Below, piece by piece: positions 11,618-23,258 of a stretch of 64,000 bases of DNA. Numbering within the stretch: the first letter of the stretch is position 1; every line of letters begins with the position of its first letter. The stretch lies in NCBI RefSeq assembly GCF_033568475.1, contig NC_133123.1:61635522-61699521 (forward strand). Reading direction: 5' to 3'. This stretch comes from Henckelia pumila (taxonomy: Eukaryota; Streptophyta; Magnoliopsida; Lamiales; Gesneriaceae). The translations under genes were made by a program, and so were the position numbers. The notes beneath the pieces are model-generated. The model ran no database searches, was not told the origin of the DNA, and saw only the letters and a program-made list of their open reading frames with translations.

Positions 11618-12019
11618 CTTTTTTATTAATTTCTTTTTTTCTTACTCGTACTTTTTTTTCTTCCGATTCCTCGCCGTCCTATTTCCAACTCTTTCAGTCC
11701 AATCCGCGGATAGATAATATGCAATTGACTGAATCACACGACGTGAACGTGCAATCTAGGGAGACGCGGGCTGCTTCGGTGGGTCACAGCGCACCCTACG
11801 GGAAAAACGCCACGAAAGACCATCTTCGGGTTGGAATTTGAGCGTCTACATCTCTTAGACCGAGATACTTGCTGTACGTATCGAGAGGAGCTTCGCGTGA
11901 GCAGGTTGAAGTTCCCGTAACTCTCAGCCGATCGAAAGTTATGTCCGTTTGAAACTGCAGCATCTCTTCCTCCGATCCGCAATTCGAGAGACAAAACAAT
12001 AAAGAATTTATTCACTGTT

Positions 12020-12137
12020 GGGTGCAATAATACCAGCACTAATGCACCGGATCCCATTAAAACTCCGAAGTTAAGCGTTCTTGGGCAAGAGCAGTACTAG
12101 AAAGGGTGACTCCCTGGGAAGTCCTCGTGTTACACCA
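12020..12137 (+). rRNA. 5S rRNA gene (D spacer)
   Basis: 118 nt, 5' end gggtgcaataatacc. Box C reads aaagggtgactccctg and the 3' end tacacca, so both ends of the terminal stem are altered. Confidence 0.92.
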
Positions 12138-12538
12138 CTTTTTCATTAATTTCTTTTTTTCTTACTCGTACTTCTTGTTCTTTCGATTCCTCACCGTCCT
12201 ATTTCCGACTCTTTGAGTCCAATCCGCGGATAGAAAATAATCAATAGCCTGAAACACACGACGTGAACGTGCGATCTGTGTGACGCGGGCCGCTTTGGTG
12301 GGTCCCAGCGCGTCCTACGGGAAAAATGGCCCGAAAGACGATCTCCGAGTTGGAATTTGAGCATCTCCGTCTCTTAGACCGAGATGCACGTGGTAGGTAT
12401 AGAGAGGAGCTTCGCGTGAGCAGGCTGAAGCTCCCGTAACTCTCAGCCGATCGAAAGTTATGTCCGTTTGAAAGTGCAACGCATGTTCCTCCGATCCGCA
12501 ATTCAAGAAACAAAACAATAAAGAATTCATTCACTGTT

Positions 12539-12656
12539 GGGTGCTATCATACCAACACTAATGCACTAGATCCCATCTGAACTCCGAAGTTAAGCGTGCT
12601 TGGGCGAGAGCAGTACTAGGATGGTTGACCCCCTGGGAAGTCCTCGTGTTGCACCC
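12539..12656 (+). rRNA. 5S rRNA gene (D spacer)
   Basis: 118 nt, with T7 (gggtgctatc), a variant that recurs at 16135, 16654, 17171 and 17670. Box C contains atggttgacc. Confidence 0.93.
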
Positions 12657-13054
12657 ATTTTTCATTAATTTATTTTTTTCTTACTCGCTTCTTGATCTTT
12701 CGTTTCCTCGCCGTCCTAATTCCGACTCTTTGAGTACAATCCGCGGATAGAAAAGATGCAAAAGACTGAAACACATGGCGTGAACGTGCGATCTTGGTGA
12801 TGCGGGACGCTTTGGTGGGTCCTAGCGTGTCTATGGGAAAAACGCCCCAAAAGACCATCTCCGGGTTGGAATTTGAGCGTCTCCATCTTGTAGATCAAGA
12901 TGCGCGCTGTAGGTATCGAGAGAGGCTTCGCGTGAGCAGGCTGAAGCTCCTGTAACTCTCAGCCGATCGAAAGTTATGCCCGTTTGAAAGTGCAGCGCCT
13001 GTTCCTCCGATCCGCAATTCGAGAAACAAAACAATAAAGAATTCATTCATTGTT

Positions 13055-13171
13055 GGGCGGATCATACCAGCACTAATGCATGAGATCCCATCAGAACTCC
13101 GGAGTAAAGCGTGCTTGGGCGAGAGTAGTACTAGGATGGGTGACCCCTTGGGATGTCCTTGTGTTGCACCT
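13055..13171 (+). rRNA. 5S rRNA gene (D spacer)
   Basis: 117 nt. One base is lost near the 5' end (gggcggatcat). The A box reads gagtaaagcg; T72 is present. Confidence 0.92.
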
Positions 13172-13570
13172 CTTTCTCATTAATTTCTTATTTTCTTACT
13201 CGTACTTCTTGTTATTTCGATTCCTCGTCATCCTATTTCCAACTTTATGAGTCCAATTCGCGGATAAAAAATATGCAATAGACTGAAACACACGACGTGA
13301 ACGTGCGATCTGGGTAACGCGGGCCGCTTCGGTGGGTCCCAGTGCCCTACGGGAAAAACGCCCCGAAAGACCATCTCCTGGTTGGAATTTGAGCATCTCC
13401 ATCTCGTAGACCAAGATGCGCGCTGTAGGTATCAAGAGAGGCTTCGCGTGAGCAGGCTGAAGCTCCCGTAACTCTCATCCGATCGAAATTTATGTCCGTT
13501 TGAAAGTGCAGCGCCTGTGCCTCCGATCCGCAATTTGAGAGAAAAAACAATAAAGAATTCATTCACTATT

Positions 13571-13688
13571 GGGTGCGATCATACCAACACTAATGTACCG
13601 GATCTTATCAGAAATTTAAAGTTAAGAGTGCTTGGGCGAGAGCAGTACTAGGATGGGTGACCCCTTGGGAAGTCCTCGTGTTGCACCC
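13571..13688 (+). rRNA. 5S rRNA gene (D spacer)
   Basis: 118 nt with a cluster of changes around positions 35-57 (gatcttatcagaaattta). The spacer ends in aaagtgcagttcctg. Confidence 0.92.
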
Positions 13689-14089
13689 ATTTTTCATTAA
13701 TTTATTTTTTTCTTACTCGTACTTTTTGTTCTTCCGATTCCTCGCTGTCCTATTTCCGACTCTTTCAGTCCAACCCCCGGATAGAAAAGATGCAATAAAC
13801 TGAATCACACGACGTGAACATGCGATTTGGGTGACACGGGTCGCTTCGACGGGTCCTAGAGTGCCCTACGGGAAAAACAACCCGAAAGACCATCTTAGGG
13901 TTGGAATTTGAGCGTCTTCATCTATTTGACCGAGATGCGCATTGTAGGTATCGAGAGGAGCTTCGCGTGAGCAGGCTGAAGCTCCCGTAACTCTCAGCCG
14001 ATCAAAAGTTATGTCCGTTTTAAAGTGCAGTTCCTGTTCCTCCGATCCGCAATTCGAGAGACAATACAATAAAGAATTAATTCACTGTT

Positions 14090-14201
14090 GGATGCGATCA
14101 TACCAGCACTAATGCACCGGATGCGATCATACCAGCACTAATGCTTGTGCGAAAGAAGTACTAAGATGGGTGACCCCCTGGGAAGTCTTCGTGTTGCACC
14201 C
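14090..14201 (+). pseudogene. Rearranged 5S rRNA gene
   Basis: The 5' part of the gene (ggatgcgatcataccagc onward) occurs twice in tandem, at 14090 and about 14120. The stretch that should carry positions about 36-60, including much of the A box, is missing; the sequence resumes at cttgtgcgaaag. Total 112 nt. A functional 5S RNA is unlikely. Confidence 0.9.
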
Positions 14202-14585
14202 CTATTTCATTAATTTCTTTTTTTCTTACTCGTACTTCTTGTTCATCCGATTTCTCGCCGTCTTATTTCCGACTCTTTCACATGCCGATTTCTTCTAGAA
14301 TCACACGACGTGAACGTGCGATCTGAGTGACGCGGGTCGTTTTTGTGGGTCCCAGTGCGCCTTATGGGAAAAATGCCCCGAAAGACCATATTCGGATTAA
14401 AAATTGAGCGTCTCCATCTCGTAGACCTAGATGCACGCTGTAGGTATCGAGAGAGGCTTCTAGTGAGCAGGCTGAAGCTCCCGTAACTCTCAGCCGATCG
14501 AAAGTTATATCTGTTTGAAAGTGCAATGCCTGTTCCTCCGATCCGTAATTCGAGAGACAAAACAATAAAGAATTCGTTCACTGAT

Positions 14586-14703
14586 CGGTGCGATCATACC
14601 AGCACTACTGCACCGGATCCCATCTGAACTCCGAAGTTAAGCGTGCTTGGGCGAGAACAGTACTAGGATGTGTGACCCCCTGGGATGTCCTCGTGTTGCA
14701 TCC
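14586..14703 (+). rRNA. 5S rRNA gene (D spacer)
   Basis: 118 nt, 5' end cggtgcg after an altered ctgat flank. The 3' end is gcatcc; box C contains atgtgtgacc. Confidence 0.92.
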
Positions 14704-15103
14704 CTTTTTCATTAATTTCTTTTTTTTTAATCGTACTTATTGTTCTTCCGATTCCTTGCCGTCCTATTTCTGACTCTTTTAGTCCAATCCGCAGATAGAA
14801 AAGATGCAATAAACTGAATCACACGATGTGAACGTGTGATCTGGGTGACGCGGGCCGCTTCAGTGGGTCCCAGCACACCCTACGGGAAAAATGCCCCAAA
14901 AGACCATCTTCGGGTTGGAATTTGAGCGTCTTCGTCTCTTAGACCGAGATGCGCTATGTAGGTATCGAGAGAAGCTTCGCGTGAGCAGGATGAAGCTCCC
15001 ATAACTCTCAGCTGATCAAAATTTATGTCTGTTTGAAAGTGAAGCGCCTGTTCCTCCGATCCGCAATTCGAGAGACAAAACAATGAAGAATTCATTCACT
15101 GTT

Positions 15104-15221
15104 TGGTGCGATCATACCAGCACTAATGCACCTGATCCCATCAGAACTCCGAAGTTAAGCGTGCTTGAGCGAGAGCAGTACTAGGATGGGTGACTCCCTG
15201 GGAAGTCCTCGTGTTGCAACC
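15104..15221 (+). rRNA. 5S rRNA gene (C-like spacer inside D block)
   Basis: 118 nt, position 1 is T, 3' end gcaacc. The spacer (15222-15621) has gtttgaatttgagcgtc and aattgctgtagg and ends in gaaactgcagctcc, so it looks like a C/B mosaic. Confidence 0.92.
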
Positions 15222-15621
15222 CTTTTTTATTAATTTTTTTTTTCTTACTCGTACTTCTTGTTCTTTCGATTTCTCGCCGTCCTATTTCCGACTCTTTGAG
15301 TCCAATCCACGGATAGAAAAGATGCAATAGACTAAAACACACAACGTGAACATGCGATCATGGTGACGCGGGCCGCTTTGGTGGGTCCCAGCACGCCCTA
15401 CGGGAAAAATTCCCCGAAAGTCCATCTCCGGGTTTGAATTTGAGCGTCTCCTTGTCTTAGACCGATATAATTGCTGTAGGTATCGAGATGAGTTTCGCGT
15501 GAGCAGGCTGAAACTCCCGTAACTCTTAGCCGATCGAAAGTTATGTCCGTTTGAAACTGCAGCTCCTCTCCCTCCGATCCGCAATTCGAGAGACAAAACA
15601 ATAAAGAATTCATTCACTGTT

Positions 15622-15736
15622 GGGTGCGATCATACCAGCACTAATGCACCGGATCCCTAAACTACGAATTTAAGCGTGCTTTGGGGAGAGCAGTACTAGG
15701 ATGGGTGACCCCCTGGGAAGTCCTTGTGTTGCACCC
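15622..15736 (+). rRNA. 5S rRNA gene, 3-nt deletion (D spacer)
   Basis: 115 nt. Bases are missing after ggatccc (ggatccctaaactacg), and the intermediate element is changed (ctttggggagagc). Confidence 0.91.
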
Positions 15737-16134
15737 ATTTTTCATTAATTTTTTTTTTACTTGTACTTCTTGTTATTTCGATTCCTCGCCGTCCTATTTC
15801 CGACTCTTTGAGTCCAATCCGCGGATAGAAAAGATGCAATAGACTGAAACACACGATGTGAACGTGCGATCTGGGTGAGGCGGGCCTCTTTGGTGGGTCC
15901 CAGCGCGCCCTACGGGAAAAATGCCCCAAAAGACCATCTCCATGTTGGAATTTGAGCGTCTCCGCCTCTTAGACCGAGATGCGCGCTGTAGGTATAGAGA
16001 GGAGCTTCGCGTGAGGAGGATGAAAGCTCCTGTAACTCTCAGCCGATTGAAAATTATGTACGTTTGAAAGTGCAACGCCTGTTCCTCCGATCCCCAATTC
16101 GAGAGACAAAACAATAAAGAATTTATTCACTGTT

Positions 16135-16252
16135 GGGTGCTATCATACCAGCTTTTATACACCAGATCCCATCAAAACTCCGCAGCTAAGCGTGCTTGGG
16201 CGAGAGCAGTACTAGGATGGGTGACCCCCTGGGAAGTCCTCGTGTTGCACCT
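16135..16252 (+). rRNA. 5S rRNA gene (D spacer)
   Basis: 118 nt, T7, cttttatacaccag around positions 18-31. It has cgcagctaagcg at the A box; C49 is also found in some other plants. Confidence 0.92.
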
Positions 16253-16653
16253 CTTTTTCATTAATTTCTTTTTTTCTTACTCGTACTTCTTGTTCTTCCG
16301 ATTCCTCGTCGTCCTATTTCCGACTCTTTTAGTCCAATCCGCGGATAGAAAAGATGCAATACACTAAATCACACGACGTGAATGTGCGATCTGGGTGACG
16401 CGGGCCGCTTCGGTGGGTCCCAGCACCCCCTACGAGAAAAACGCCGCAAAAGACCATCTCCGGGTTGGAATTTGAGTTTCTCCGTCTCTTAGACCGATAT
16501 GCGCGCTTTCGGTATAGAGGGGAGCTTCGCATGATCAGGCTGAAGCTCCCGTAACTCTCAGCCGATTGAAAGTTATGTTCGTTTGAAAGTCTAGCGCTTG
16601 TTCCTCCAATCTGCAATTCGAGAGACAAAACAATAAAGAATTCATTCACTTTT

Positions 16654-16771
16654 GGGTGCTATCATACCAGCACTAATGCACCAGATCCCATCAGAACTCC
16701 TTTGTTAAGCGTTCTTGAGCGAGAGATGTACTAGGATGGGTGACCCCCTGGGAAGTCCTTGTGTTGCACCC
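16654..16771 (+). rRNA. 5S rRNA gene (D spacer)
   Basis: 118 nt, T7. The A box and intermediate element are heavily changed (gttaagcgttcttgagcg, then gagatgtac). Confidence 0.91.
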
Positions 16772-17170
16772 CTTTTTCATTAATTTTTTTTTCTTACTCG
16801 TACTTCTTGTTCTTCCGATTCCTTGCCGTCCTATTTCCGACTCTTTGAGTCCAATCCGCGGATAGAAAAGATGCAATAGACTTAAACACACGACGTGAAC
16901 GTGCGATCAAGGTGACGCGGGCCGCTTTGGTGGGTCTCAGCGCGCCCTAAGGGAAAAACTCCCCGAAAGACCATCTTTGGGTTGGAATTTGAGTGTCTCC
17001 ATCTCTTAGACCGAGATGCACGTTGTAGGTATAGAGAGGAGCTTCGCATGAGCATGTTGAAGCTCCCGTAACTCTCAGCCGATTGAAAATTATGTTCGTT
17101 TGAAAGTGCAGCGTCTGTTCCTTCGATCCGCAATTCGAGAGACAAAATAATAAAGAATTCATTCACTTTT

Positions 17171-17288
17171 GGGTGCTATCATACCAGCACTAATGCACCA
17201 GATCCCATCAGAACTCCGCAGTTAAATGTTCTTAGGCGAGAGCAGTACTAGGATGGGTGACCCCCTGTGAAGTCCTCGTGTTGTACCC
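17171..17288 (+). rRNA. 5S rRNA gene (D spacer with deletion)
   Basis: 118 nt, T7, C49; A box gttaaatgttcttagg. Its spacer lacks about 20 bp around 17427 (gcgatcggttggtccc). Confidence 0.91.
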
Positions 17289-17669
17289 CTTTTTCATTAA
17301 TTTCTTTTTTTCTTACTCGTACATCTTGTTTTTCCGATTCCTCGTTGTCCTATTTCTGGCTCTTTCAATCCAATCCGCGGATAGAAAAGATGCAATACAC
17401 TGAATCACACGACGTGAACGTGCGATCGGTTGGTCCCAGCGCGTCCTAGGGAAAAAACTCCCCAAAAGTCCATCTTCGGGTTGGAATTTGAGCGTCTCCG
17501 TCTCTTAGACCGAGATGTGCGCTGTAGGTATAGAGAGGAGTTTCGCGTGAGTAGGCTGAAGCTCCCGTAACTCTCAGCCAATCGAAAGTTATGTCCGTTT
17601 GAAAGTGCAGCGCCTGTTCCTCCGATCCGCAATTTGAGAGACAAAACAATAAAGAATTCATTCACTTTT

Positions 17670-17787
17670 GGGTGCTATCATACCAGCACTAATGCACCGG
17701 ATCTCATCAGAACTCCGCAGTTAAGCGTGCTTGGGCGAGAGTAGTACTAGGATGGGTGACCCCCTGAGAAGTCCTCGTGTTGCACCC
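17670..17787 (+). rRNA. 5S rRNA gene (mixed D spacer)
   Basis: 118 nt, T7 and C49, T72. The spacer is D-like in the middle but ends gaaactgcagctc as in A/B/C. Confidence 0.92.
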
Positions 17788-18188
17788 TTTTTTCATTAAT
17801 TCCTTTTTTTCTTACTCGTACTTCTTGTTCTTCCGATTCCTCTCCGACCTTTTTCCGACTCTTTCAATACAATCCGCGGATAGAAAAGATGCAATACACT
17901 GAATCACACTACGTGAACATGCGATCTGGGTGACGTGGGCTGCTTCGGTGGGTCCCGGTGCGCCCTACGAGAAAAAAGACCCGAAAGACCATCTTCGGGT
18001 TGGAATTTGAGAGTCTCTGTCTCTTGGACCAAGATACGCGATGTAGGTATCGATAGGAGCTTCGCGTGAGCAGGCTGAAGCTCCTGTAACTCTCAGTCTA
18101 TTGAAAGTTATGTCCGTTTGAAACTGCAGCTCTCGTTCCTCCGATCCGCAATTCGAGAGACAAAAAAATAAAGAATTCACTCACTTTT

Positions 18189-18306
18189 GCGTGAGATCAT
18201 ACCAGCACTAATAAACCGGATCCCATTAGAACTCCTAAGATAAGCGTGCTTGGGTGAGAGCAGTACTAGGATGAGTGACCCCTTGGGAAGTCCTTGTGTT
18301 GCACCC
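18189..18306 (+). rRNA. 5S rRNA gene (D spacer)
   Basis: 118 nt, 5' end gcgtgagatc, A box cctaagataagcg. The spacer ends aaagtgcagcgcctg. Confidence 0.91.
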
Positions 18307-18706
18307 CCTCTTCATTAATTTTTTTTTTCTTACTCATATTTCTTGTTCTTCCAATTTCTTATCGTCCTATTTCCGACTCTTTCAGTCCAATCCGCGGATA
18401 GAAAAGATGCAATAGACTGAATCATACAATGTGAACGTGCAATCTGGATGACGCAGGTCACTTCGGTGGGTCCCAGCATGCCCTACGGGAAAAACGCTTC
18501 GAAAGACCATCTTCGGGTTGCAATTTGAGCGTCTCTGTCTCTTAGACCGAGATGCGCGTGGTAGGTATCGAGAGGAGCTTCGCGTGAGCATGCTGAAGCT
18601 CCTGTAACTCTCAGCCAATCGAAAGTTATGTCTGTTTGAAAGTGCAGCGCCTGTTTCTCCGATCCGCAATTCGAGAGACAATACAATAAAGAATTCATTC
18701 ACTGTT

Positions 18707-18824
18707 GGGTGTGATCATACCAGCACTAATGCACCGGATCCCATCAGAATTTCGAAGTTAAGCGGGCTTGGGCGAGAGCAATACTAGGATGGGTGACCCC
18801 TTTGGAAGTCCTCGTGTTGCAGCC
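18707..18824 (+). rRNA. 5S rRNA gene (D/B mosaic spacer)
   Basis: 118 nt, 5' end gggtgtgatc, 3' end gcagcc. The spacer is D-like at first, then B-like (cagcagatcg) with gaaactgcagctc. This is the last gene before the A-B-C block. Confidence 0.91.
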
Positions 18825-19221
18825 CTTTTTCATTAAATTATTTTTTTTAGTCTTCCTTCTTGTTCTTCCGATTCCTCGCTGTCCTATTTCCGACTCATTC
18901 AGTCCAATCCGCGGATAGAAAATATGCAATAGACTGAATCACAGGACTTGAACGTGCGATCTGGGTGATGTGGGCCGCTTCGGTGGATCCCAGTGTGCCC
19001 TATGGGAAAAATGCCCCGAAAGACCATCTTCGGGTTGGAATTTGAGAGTCTCCATCTCTTAAATGAGATGCGCGCTGTAGGTATCGAGAGGAGCTTCGCG
19101 TGAGAAGGCTGAAGCTCCCGTAACTCTCAGCAGATCGAAAGTTATGTCCGTTTGAAACTGCAGCTCATGTTCTTCCGATCCGCAATTCGAGAGACAAAAC
19201 AATAAAAATTCATTCACTGTT

Positions 19222-19337
19222 GGGTGCGATCATACTAGCACTAATGCACCGGATCCCATTAGGACTCCGAAGTTAAGCGTGGTTGGGCGAGAGCAGTACT
19301 AGGATGGGTGACCACCTGGGAAGTCCTCGTGTCATCC
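19222..19337 (+). rRNA. 5S rRNA gene, shortened 3' end (C spacer)
   Basis: 116 nt. The end reads gtgtcatccc, missing bases of the terminal stem. A C spacer follows. Confidence 0.91.
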
Positions 19338-19738
19338 CTTTTTCATTAATTTCTTTTTTTCTTACTCGTACTTCTTGTTTTTCCGATTCCTCGCCGTCCT
19401 ATTTCCGACTCTTTCAGTCCGATCCGCGGATAGAAAAGATGCAATAGACTTAATCACACGACGTGAATGTGCGATCTGGGTGACGCAGGCCGCTTCAGTG
19501 GGTCCCAGCGCGCCTTACGGGAAAAACCCTCCTAAAGACCATCTCCGGGTTGTAATTTGAGCATCTCCGTCTCTTAGACCGAGATGCTTGCTGTAGGTAT
19601 CGAGAGGAGCTTCGCGTGAGCAGGCTGAAGCTCCCGTAACTCTTAGCCGATCGAAAGTTATGTCCATTTGAAACTGCAGCTCCTGTTCCTCCAATCCACA
19701 ATTCGAGAGACAAAACAATAAAGAATTCATTCACTGTT

Positions 19739-19822
19739 GGGTGCGATCATACTAGCACTAATGCACCGGAACCCAGCAGTACTAGGATGGGTGACCTCCT
19801 GGGAAGTTTTCGTGTTGCACCC
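19739..19822 (+). pseudogene. 5S rRNA gene with 34-nt internal deletion
   Basis: 84 nt. The sequence jumps from ggaaccca to gcagtactagg, removing the A box and intermediate element. Box C has the usual plant gacctcctggg. An A spacer follows. Confidence 0.92.
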
Positions 19823-20224
19823 TTTTTTTTATTAATTTCTTTTTTTCTTACTCGTACTTCTTGTTCTTTCGATTCCTCGCCGTCCTATTTGCGAATCTTT
19901 CAGTCCAATTCGCGGATAGAAAAGATACAATAGACTGAATCATACGATGTGAATGTGCGATCTAGGTGACGCGGGCCGCTTCAGTGGGTCCCAACGCGAC
20001 ATACGAGAAAAATGCCCCGAAAGACCATCTCCATTTTGGAATTTGAGCGTCTCTGTCTCTTTAGCCGAGACACGCACTATAGGTATCGAGTGTAGCTTCG
20101 TGTGAGCAGGCTGAAGCTCCAGTAACTCTCAGCCTATCGAAAGTTATGTCCATTTGAAACTGCAGCTCCAGTTCCTCTGATCCGCAATTCGAGAGACAAA
20201 AAAATAGAGAATTCATTCACTGCT

Positions 20225-20342
20225 GGGTGCGATCATACCAGCACTAATGCACCGGATCCCATAAGAACTCCAAAGTTATGCGTGCTTGGGCAAGAGCAAT
20301 ACTAGGATGGGTGACCCTCTGGGAAGTCCTCGTGTTGCACCC
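20225..20342 (+). rRNA. 5S rRNA gene, B class
   Basis: 118 nt, T55 and A68, and a B spacer. A74 gives gagcaatac; otherwise close to the B consensus. Confidence 0.95.
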
Positions 20343-20743
20343 CTTTTTTATTAGTTTCTTTTTTTCTTACTCGTAAATCTTGTTCTTCCGATTCCTCTCC
20401 GTCCTATTTCCGACTTTTTTAGTCCAATCCGCGGATAGAAAAGATGCAATAGGCTGAATCACACGACGTGAACGTGCGAACTGGGTGACGCGAGCCACTT
20501 CGGTGGGTCCTAGCGCGCCCTACGGGAAAAATGCCCCTAAAGACAATCTCCGAGTTTGAATTTGAGCTTCTCCATCTCTTAAACCGAGATACGCGCTGTA
20601 GGTATCGAGAAGAGCTTCGCGTGAGCAGGCTGAAGCTCCCGTAACTCTCAGCAGATCGAAAGTTATGTCCGTTTGAAACTGCAGCTCCTGTTCCTCCGAT
20701 CCGCAATTCGAGAGACAAAACAATAAATAATTCATTCAGTGTT

Positions 20744-20861
20744 GGGTGCGATCATACCAGTACTAATGCACCGGATACCATCAGAACTCCGAACTTAAGT
20801 GTGCTTGGGCGAGAGTAGTAATAAGATGGGTGACCCCCTGGGAAGTCCTCGTGTTGCACCC
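20744..20861 (+). rRNA. 5S rRNA gene (C spacer)
   Basis: 118 nt with T18, the base linked to C-class units. The region before box C is altered (gtagtaataagatggg). Confidence 0.93.
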
Positions 20862-21261
20862 TTTTTTCATTAATTTATTTTTTTCTTACTCGTACTTTTG
20901 TTTTTCCGATTCCTCGCCGTCCCATTTCCCACTCTTTCAGTCCAATCTGTGGATAGAAAAGATGCAATAGACTTAATCACACGATGTGAACGTGCGATCT
21001 GGGTGACGCGGGCCGCTTCGGTGGGTCCCAGCGTGCCCTACGAGAAAAACGCCCCAAAAGACCATCTTCGGGTTGTAATATGAGCGTCTCCGTCTCTTAG
21101 ACCTAGATACTTGCTGTAGGTATCGAGAGGAGCTTCGCGTGAGCAGGCTGAAGCTCCCGTAACTCTTAGCCGATCGAAAGTTATGTCCGTTTGAAACTGC
21201 AGCTCGTGTTTCTCCGATCCGCAATTCGAGAAACAAAATAATAAAGAATTCATTCACTATT

Positions 21262-21299
21262 GGGTATGATCAGAACTGGGAAGTCCTCGTGTTGCACCC
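21262..21299 (+). pseudogene. 5S rRNA gene remnant, 38 nt
   Basis: Only the two ends and a short middle piece (cagaact) survive; about 80 nt are lost in what looks like two joined deletions. An intact A spacer follows, so the array spacing continues. Confidence 0.9.
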
Positions 21300-21701
21300 C
21301 ATTTTCCATTAATTTCTTTTTTTCTTACTCGTACTTCTTGTTCTTTCGATTCCTCGCCGTCCTATTTCCGACTCTTTCAGTCCAATCCGCGGATAGAAAA
21401 GATGCAATAGACTGAATCATACGATGTGAACGTGCGATCTGGGTGACGCGGGCCGCTTCGGTGGGTCCCAGCGTGACATACGGGAAAAATGCCCCGAAAG
21501 ACCATTTCAGTTTTGGAATTTGAGCTTCTCCGTCTCTTTAACCGAGATACGCACTATAGGTATCCAGTGGAGCTTCGCGTAAGTAGGCTGAAGTTCCAGT
21601 AACTCTCAACCGATCGAAAGTTATGTCCGTTTGAAACTGCAGCTCCTGTTCCTCCGATCCGCAATTTGAGAGACAAAAAAATAAAGAATTCATTCACTGT
21701 T

Positions 21702-21819
21702 GGGTGCGATCATACCAGCACTAATGCACCGGATCCCATCAGAACTCCGAAGTTATGCGTGCTTGGGCAAGAGCAGTACTAGGATGGGTGACCCTTTGGG
21801 AAGTCCTCGTGTTGCACCC
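21702..21819 (+). rRNA. 5S rRNA gene, B class
   Basis: 118 nt, T55 and A68. Box C contains gaccctttggg. A B spacer follows. Confidence 0.95.
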
Positions 21820-22221
21820 CTTTTTTTATTAGTTTCTTTTTTTCTTACTCGTACATCTTGTTCTTCTGATTCCTCTCCGTCCTATTTCTGACTCTTTCAG
21901 TCCAATCCGCGGATAGAAAAGATGCAATAGACTGAATCACATGACGTGAACGTGCGATCTGGGTGACTTGGGCCACTTCGGTGGGTCCCAGCGCGCCCTA
22001 CGGGAAAAATGCCCCCAAAGACCATCTCCGAGTTTGAATTTGAGCTTCTCCGTCTCTTAGACCGAGATACGCGTTGTAGGTATCGAGAAGAGCTTCGCGT
22101 GAGAAGGCTGAAGCTCCCGTAACTATCAGCAGATCGAAAGATATGTCCGTTTGAAACTGCAGCTCCTGTTCCTCCGATCCGTAATTCGATAGACAAAACA
22201 ATAAAGAATTCATTCACTGTT

Positions 22222-22338
22222 GGGTGCGATCATAACAGCACTAATGCACCGGATCCCATCAGAACTCCGAAGCAAAGATGCTTGGGCGAGAGCAGTACTA
22301 GAATGGGTGACCCCCTGGGAAGTCCTCGTGTTGCACCC
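22222..22338 (+). rRNA. 5S rRNA gene (C spacer)
   Basis: 117 nt. The A box is damaged (cgaagcaaagatgcttgg). Confidence 0.92.
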
Positions 22339-22738
22339 CTTTTTTCATTAATTTCTTTTTTTCTTACTCATACTTCTTGTTTTTCCGATTCCTCGCATTC
22401 CTATTTCCGACTCTTTCAGTCCAATCCGCTGATAGAAAAGATGCAATAGACTTAATAACATGACGTGAACGTGCGATCTTTGTGACGCGGGCCGCTTCGG
22501 TGGGTCCCAGCGCGCCCTACGTGAAAAACACCCCGAAAGACCATCTCCGGGTTGTAATTTGAGCGTCTCCGTCTCTTAAACAAAGATACTTGCTGTAGGT
22601 ATCGAGAGGAGATTCACGTGAGCAGGATGAAGCTCCCGTAACTCTTAGCCGGTCGAAAGTTATGTCTGTTTGAAACTGCAGCTCCTGTTCCTCCGATCCG
22701 CAATTCGAGAGAAAACAATAAAGAATTCATTCACTATT

Positions 22739-22856
22739 GGGTGCGATCATACCAGCACTAATGCATCGGATCCCATCAGAACTCCGAAGTTAAGCGTGCT
22801 TGGGCGAGAGCAGTACTAGGATAGGTGACCCCTTAGGAAGTCCTCGTGTTGCACCC
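22739..22856 (+). rRNA. 5S rRNA gene (A spacer)
   Basis: 118 nt; box C reads ggataggtgaccccttagg. Otherwise common class. Confidence 0.94.
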
Positions 22857-23258
22857 ATTTTTTCATTAATTTCTTTTTTTCTTACTCGTACTTCTTGTTC
22901 TTTCGATTCCTCGCCGTCCTATTTCCGACTCTTTCAGTCCAATCCGCGGATAGAAAAGATGCAATAGACTGAATCATACGATGTGAACGCACGATCTGGG
23001 TGACGCGGGCCGGTTCGGTGGGACCCAGCACGACATACGGGAAAAATGCCCTAGAAGACCATCTCCATTTTGGAATTTGAGCAACTCCGTCTCTTTAACC
23101 GAGATACGCACTATAGGTATCGAGTGGAGCTTCGCGTGAGCAAGCTGAAGCTCCAGTAACTCTCAGCCGATCAAAAGTTATGTCCGTTTGAAACTGCAAC
23201 TCCTGTTCCTCCGATCCGCAATTCGAGAGACAAAACAATAAAGAATTCATTCACTGTT

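Larger units (their letters stand above)
11098..19221 (+). repeat. 5S rDNA block dominated by spacer family D
   Basis: Fifteen gene copies with spacers mainly of family D: gttggaatttgag, gatgcgcgctg, and gaaagtgcagcgcctg in place of gaaactgcagctcctg. C-like or mixed spacers follow the genes at 11500, 15104, 17670 and 18707. None of the complete genes here has the B-class pair T55/A68. Spacers are about 400 bp and contain nothing else recognisable. Confidence 0.9.
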
